37,082 nucleotides of DNA, taken from Spirochaetales bacterium (GTDB lineage: Bacteria > Spirochaetota > Spirochaetia > Sphaerochaetales > Sphaerochaetaceae). The notes beneath the pieces were generated by a model. The model saw only the letters and a program-made list of their open reading frames with translations, was not told the DNA's origin and did no database searches. Location: assembly GCA_012514185.1 (NCBI GenBank), contig JAAZAT010000061.1:1-37082 (forward strand), given 5' to 3'. Below, in pieces: positions 33,544 to 37,082 of this stretch. Position numbers and translations under genes: made by a program. Positions within the stretch are counted from its first letter, which is position 1. Each line of letters begins with the position of its first letter.

Positions 33544-33609
33544 GCAAGTATATGGTTGGATTATTGCAAGAACCACGTATTTCTTGCTGTAATATATATT
33601 CAAGCTTGC
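33544..33609. promoter_or_regulatory. Symmetric array of four GCAAG half-sites
   Basis: GCAAG occurs at 33544-33548 and 33566-33570 on the plus strand and its complement CTTGC at 33583-33587 and 33605-33609. Both pairs share the same centre (33576.5), and the same-strand copies are exactly 22 bases apart, two helical turns. The inner pair extends to GCAAGAA...TTCTTGC. The outer left copy overlaps a minus-strand -10 (TATACT, 33547-33552) of the 839-residue gene, whose -35 region is poor and covered by the inner left site, as expected for AraC activation. The AraC paralogue B gene begins 30 bases to the right. Confidence 0.55.
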
Positions 33610-33639
33610 ATTTCATGCGTTCTGAGCTAGGATGGGAGT

Positions 33640-34635
33640 ATGAAGTACGAAAAATTGGACATGCTTTTCAATGAGACCTTGGTGATCAAGGTCAACCATG
33701 CCGAGGACCCGGTTTTCTATGTCTTCGATTACCAGAAGCGCCATTTGAATATGGAGTTCCAACATTTTCACACCTATTATGAGGTGTATGTCCTGATCGA
33801 CGATGCTGCGACTCACATCATTGAAGGCGAATATTTTTCGTTGCAGCGAGGAGACATCGTCCTGCTCAAGCCGAGGTGCCTGCATAAAAGCCTCTATCCT
33901 GAGCATGAGAATCCAAAAGCCCGATTGATCATCGCTTTTCAGTTTCCCCTGCCTTCAGGTTTTGAACGGCAGACGGAGCGCCTCCTTTCCCTCTTCGAGG
34001 AGAAAGTCCCCATTTATCGTTTCGAGCCTGCGATACTGCAGAGCATCATCAAGCTGTTCAATGAGATTTACCTGATGGGAACCAGCAGTATTCCCGGATC
34101 GGATTTGATGATCCACCACACATTCCAGAAAATACTTTGGATCATTGCCACCAACCGGAAGGCCAATCGCTATACAAAGCAGGAGATTGTCGATTCAATC
34201 ACCCAGAAAATCTACGAGATCACCAGCTACATGCACGGCCATTTCGAAGAGGACCTGCCGCTTGCCGACATAGCACTCAAGTTCTCCATCAGCCCCTTCT
34301 ACCTCTCCCGTCAATTCAAGGAAGTGACGGGAACCAGCTACATCACCTACCTGCAACTGGTTCGGGTGCGCAATGCACAGAATTTGCTGCTGTACAGCAA
34401 TACCTCGATCAGGGATATCTGCTCACAATGCGGGTTCTCCTCATTCAGTCAGTTCAACCGTGTTTTCCACAAGTACTGCAATATGAATCCGACCGAGTTC
34501 CGAAAGGATGTGAATCACCAATCGCAGCTGCTGTTACGTCAATCAGATCCCGAACGCAATGCCCATGCATCACTGCCCAGGATATTGCAAACTCCTGAGG
34601 AACAGGAGGGCAAGCGTTCAGAGTTGCATCGATGA
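33640..34635 (+). CDS. AraC family regulator, paralogue B
   Basis: A 331-residue regulator, close paralogue of the one at 22540-23562. It has the same cupin (MEFQHFHTYYEVYVLIDD, IIEGEYFSLQRGDIVLLKP) and the same double helix-turn-helix (SQCGFSSFSQFNRVFHKY). The C-terminal tail continues past the DNA-binding region with SDPERNAHASLP, mirroring DPERN in the paralogue. ATG 33640 is preceded by GGATGGGAG. It is divergent from the 839-residue gene, with the GCAAG array between them, so it likely regulates that gene and itself. Its end overlaps the convergent oxidoreductase gene by 18 bases. Together the two paralogues bracket the glycan locus. Confidence 0.9.
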   Translation: MKYEKLDMLFNETLVIKVNHAEDPVFYVFDYQKRHLNMEFQHFHTYYEVYVLIDDAATHIIEGEYFSLQRGDIVLLKPRCLHKSLYPEHENPKARLIIAFQFPLPSGFERQTERLLSLFEEKVPIYRFEPAILQSIIKLFNEIYLMGTSSIPGSDLMIHHTFQKILWIIATNRKANRYTKQEIVDSITQKIYEITSYMHGHFEEDLPLADIALKFSISPFYLSRQFKEVTGTSYITYLQLVRVRNAQNLLLYSNTSIRDICSQCGFSSFSQFNRVFHKYCNMNPTEFRKDVNHQSQLLLRQSDPERNAHASLPRILQTPEEQEGKRSELHR

Positions 34636-35688
34636 GGTCCCAAAGTCATGCAAAGGCAGTGAAACCGGCATCTTCTGTACATGGCTCTTGTAGGCGGCGA
34701 GCACCAACTCCAGAGCATCGCGTCCGCATCGGCCATCAACTGTTGGTTGGCTTCCCCTCTGCAAAGCATGTTTAAAATCTGCATATACCCTGCCGTGGCT
34801 TGTACCATACACCGAACTTTGGATCGAGATGCCAACCTCATCACGCATTGCTTCGATTGCCGGGTCGCTGAACTCCCACACTTCGATTTGTTGAGCGCAC
34901 TCACCACCGAGCACCGCGGTACCGTTCTCCCCTATGACGGTGATGCGTTCCTCCAAATTCTTCTTGTAGAGGTTCGTAGTACCTTCAAAGCTCCCGATTG
35001 CCCCATGAGAGAACTGGACAAAGCCGATGCCCACATCCTCCACTTCAAGATACGGATGATAGCGGTTGGCAAGCGTTGCACTAACAGAAGTGATCTCCGA
35101 CCCCCCGAACCAACGCATCAAGTCAAGTCCATGGATGCATTGGTTCATCAAAGCCCCGCCATCCTTCTCCCAGGTTCCCCTCCATGAGTCCTGTGCATAG
35201 TAATCGGCATCACGCCACCATCGCACCTGTACGGAAACATGGCTGAGCTTACCGAATCCTCCGCAGTCCAAGGCCTTCTTGACCAATAAGCTTGCATCAT
35301 TGAATCGGTTCTGCTGGCATACTCCGAAAAGAACGTTGTGCTTTTCGGAAAGAGCGAGCATTTCGTCGGCATCCGCCAAACTCAGGGCCATAGGTTTCTC
35401 TACCAGAACAGCAATTCCACGAGAGAGACACTCTTTGACTATACCGGCATGGCTGCCGCTGTCGGTGGCAATGGCAACCATATCCAATGTTTCACAGTCA
35501 AGCATTCTTTGATAGTCTGAATATTGCTTCACATGCAGCTCAGAAAGGTTTAAACCCTCTAAAAGGACATCAATCGCTTGGGGATTGATGTCACACAGTG
35601 CAACAACCTCCATACCACAGCCAAGGGCTGAAGGCAGATGGTTGGGTGCAATCCTCCCGCATCCGATCAACGCATAGCGAATACTCAT
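34618..35688 (-). CDS. Gfo/Idh/MocA family oxidoreductase 1
   Basis: A 356-residue NAD(P)-dependent dehydrogenase. The Rossmann motif is RYALIGCGRIAPNHLPSAL, the catalytic lysine is in VLVEKPMALS, and the substrate motif GGALMNQCIHGLDLMRWFGG holds the conserved His/Asp pair. RWWRDADYYAQDSWRGTW is typical of sugar-nucleotide or ketosugar-forming members near the WlbA/WbpB group, but the substrate is not settled. Its ATG overlaps the stop of the upstream oxidoreductase gene as ATGA, so the two are coupled and may act in sequence or as partners. Confidence 0.88.
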   Translation of the reverse strand: MSIRYALIGCGRIAPNHLPSALGCGMEVVALCDINPQAIDVLLEGLNLSELHVKQYSDYQRMLDCETLDMVAIATDSGSHAGIVKECLSRGIAVLVEKPMALSLADADEMLALSEKHNVLFGVCQQNRFNDASLLVKKALDCGGFGKLSHVSVQVRWWRDADYYAQDSWRGTWEKDGGALMNQCIHGLDLMRWFGGSEITSVSATLANRYHPYLEVEDVGIGFVQFSHGAIGSFEGTTNLYKKNLEERITVIGENGTAVLGGECAQQIEVWEFSDPAIEAMRDEVGISIQSSVYGTSHGRVYADFKHALQRGSQPTVDGRCGRDALELVLAAYKSHVQKMPVSLPLHDFGTSSMQL

Positions 35689-36758
35689 CTGATTCTTACT
35701 GCCTTTGTCTCTGCTTCGATGGCAAGCTCTATGGCTCTGAATGTATGCTCTTGTTTCATTGCTGTCTCTGTACGGTCCAGCACATCGCGGATGAGCCTTC
35801 CGAAATAGGGGAAGCCGACCTTCCCTCCGACTCGATAGTGGTGCTCTCCCGTATCATTGACGAGAATTACATTGTCGCCCTCTGAAGAGGCGGCAACATC
35901 GATATACTTGCGCAGTTCGATATACCCCTTGGTGCCGACGATGAATATACGGCCATCCCCCCAGGTCCCCAAGCCGTCGGGAGTGTACCAATCGAGACAG
36001 AAATAACAGGGTATCCCATTGCTGGCGGTAAAGCAGGCGTCCCCGAAATCCTCAAGACCGGGATACTCTGGATGGTAGAGATTCCCCACCCTGCTCGAAA
36101 CCAGTGTCGCATCCTCAGCACCGCTGAACTGCAGGATCTGTTCGAGCTGGTGACTGCCGATATCCACCAGAATGCCACCGTACTTGTCCTTTTCGAAAAA
36201 CCAAGCCGGACGGGTAGTTGCGGCAAGCCGGTGAGGGCCCCATCCCCGGATGGAGACGATGTTGCCGATTGCTCCCTCGTTGAGCAATCTTTCTGCATAG
36301 ACGGCAGCTTCCACATGAAGACGCTCACTGTAGTAGACGAACCACTTTCGACCTGTTTGGGCAACTTTCTTCCGAGCCTGATCAACCTGTGCCTGGGTGG
36401 TGAACGGCGGCTTGTCGGCAAAGAAATCCTTGCCGTGGTCGAGGGCCTCAAGGCCGAGGGGGCCACGGTCGCATGGGATGCCGGCAGTTGCTATGAGGTG
36501 AATCGCAGGATTTTCCATCAACTCCTGCTTGCTCAAGCCAATTTTTGCCGTAGGAAACTTGGTCACGAATGCTTCCACTTTTTTCGGGTCGGGATCATAC
36601 ACATACGCAATCTCGGCTCCGGCTTCAGAAAGTCCATTGCACATCCCGTAAATATGGCCGTGATCGAGACCGATTACCCCTACCATGAACTCCCCTCTCT
36701 TGCAAACCAGTTGAGGCTTTCCCTCTGGGGCGTAATTCTGTCCATCCATCTTTTGCAT
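35685..36758 (-). CDS. Gfo/Idh/MocA family oxidoreductase 2
   Basis: A 357-residue member of the same superfamily but of a different branch. The Rossmann part begins only after about 24 residues (FMVGVIGLDHGHIYGMCNGL), the catalytic Lys lies in FFADKPPFTTQAQ, and the substrate segment is YGGILVDIGSHQLEQILQFSG, with His at the usual site. The long hydrophilic N-terminal extension is real, since AAGGAGGT sits 6 bases before ATG 36758. The motif GLDHGHIYGM recalls dehydrogenases of uncharacterised sugar-degradation clusters. It is translationally coupled to the next gene and follows another oxidoreductase by 11 bases. Confidence 0.87.
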   Translation of the reverse strand: MQKMDGQNYAPEGKPQLVCKRGEFMVGVIGLDHGHIYGMCNGLSEAGAEIAYVYDPDPKKVEAFVTKFPTAKIGLSKQELMENPAIHLIATAGIPCDRGPLGLEALDHGKDFFADKPPFTTQAQVDQARKKVAQTGRKWFVYYSERLHVEAAVYAERLLNEGAIGNIVSIRGWGPHRLAATTRPAWFFEKDKYGGILVDIGSHQLEQILQFSGAEDATLVSSRVGNLYHPEYPGLEDFGDACFTASNGIPCYFCLDWYTPDGLGTWGDGRIFIVGTKGYIELRKYIDVAASSEGDNVILVNDTGEHHYRVGGKVGFPYFGRLIRDVLDRTETAMKQEHTFRAIELAIEAETKAVRIR

Positions 36759-36769
36759 AATCGACCTCC

Positions 36770-37082
36770 TTATTTTCCCATAGTACCGAGGCTGATCTCG
36801 GTGTCCTGTAGATTTTCCACCGACTTGCCTTTCTTGTGGTATCGAACCATCCGCGCCAGCATCCCTTCTGTCGTATAGAACGGGTCGTCCTTAGCCAAGG
36901 GCAACTGCACCCGCACCCCTTCGGTGGAGGATTTGTACATGGCACAAATCAATTCGACGGCCTTCCTTCCTTCAGAGCCGGTGACCAATGGCTGGACACC
37001 ATCCAAAACCGCCTTCAGGACGTTTTCAAGTTGGGCTTCATGCCCTTCCACCACAAGGGAAGGCAGTGCTTGGTACCGCTTC
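36770..37082 (-). CDS. Gfo/Idh/MocA family oxidoreductase 3, C-terminal fragment
   Basis: The open frame runs off the right edge, so only the last about 103 residues are visible. The piece contains GSEGRKAVELICAMYKSS, which is the conserved late helix of Gfo/Idh/MocA proteins (usually GxxGRxAVEL..A.Y.S), followed by VRVQLPLAKDDPFY. The upstream codons remain open to the edge, so internal starts are not meaningful. It is the first visible gene of a three-gene oxidoreductase run; the stop is 11 bases before the next start. Confidence 0.8.
   Translation of the reverse strand, partial: KRYQALPSLVVEGHEAQLENVLKAVLDGVQPLVTGSEGRKAVELICAMYKSSTEGVRVQLPLAKDDPFYTTEGMLARMVRYHKKGKSVENLQDTEISLGTMGK

Noticed and set aside
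33600-33608. CAAGCTTG palindrome taken as an independent operator
   Set aside because: It is a short self-complementary stretch that overlaps the outer GCAAG half-site; the four-site array explains it better.
1-37082. CRISPR arrays, insertion sequences, phage genes, tRNA or rRNA genes
   Set aside because: No regularly spaced repeats, transposase or integrase motifs, or cloverleaf sequences were seen on either strand.

Overview
The window looks like part of a free-living, saccharolytic, fermentative bacterial chromosome, most likely a Sphaerochaeta-type spirochaete. That assignment is inference: it rests on the density of sugar ABC transporters with AraC regulators, solute-binding proteins with short 'FAAGTKEA' or 'LFAQGQ' signal ends, and cytoplasmic glycosidases. 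Base composition is fairly even and mid-to-high GC, except for one AT-rich promoter region (9183-9435). There are no tRNA or rRNA genes, insertion sequences or CRISPR arrays. No gene-free stretch reaches 300 bases; the longest is 9183-9435. Annotated starts were moved to the codon with the best ribosome binding site where the sequence allowed it.

Layout. 1-6157: mixed housekeeping and accessory genes (GNAT acetyltransferase, a transaldolase-like protein lacking its catalytic lysine, an AraC regulator, a SulP transporter, a metallo-beta-lactamase-fold protein coupled to a glyoxalase-like protein, and a discoidin-like protein). 6154-14012: carbohydrate system A, with a DUF5054/GH38-like protein facing an AraC regulator, an LplB/YtcP-type ABC transporter with its binding protein, and a CehA/McbA-type PHP hydrolase behind a terminator hairpin. 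14000-22562: a LacI regulator divergent from a six-gene operon iolG-iolD-iolE-(type II GAPDH)-(archaeal-type PGK)-(LarA). 22540-34635: carbohydrate system B, a minus-strand run of an unknown 839-residue protein, binding protein, two permeases, GH38 alpha-mannosidase, GH105 unsaturated uronyl hydrolase and an AraC regulator, faced at its upstream end by a close AraC paralogue. 34618-37082: three Gfo/Idh/MocA oxidoreductases in tandem, the last cut by the window edge.

The most interesting system is the iol operon. It carries the three upper-pathway enzymes of inositol catabolism, which should lead to 5-deoxyglucuronate, but lacks iolB, iolC, iolJ and iolA. In their place are a type II (archaeal-type) GAPDH homologue, an archaeal-type PGK homologue and a nickel-dependent hydroxyacid racemase homologue. 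I propose that the aldehyde of 5-deoxyglucuronate is oxidised with phosphate to an acyl phosphate, that this makes ATP through the PGK homologue, and that the resulting alpha-hydroxy acid is epimerised by the LarA homologue. The PGK homologue has Asp where the 3-phosphate-binding Arg of real PGKs sits, which argues against 3-phosphoglycerate as its substrate. I know of no published description of this arrangement, but I could not search.

System B pairs a GH38 alpha-mannosidase with a GH105 unsaturated uronyl hydrolase behind an ABC importer. That pair would dismantle an unsaturated-uronyl-mannose side chain such as the one left by xanthan lyase.
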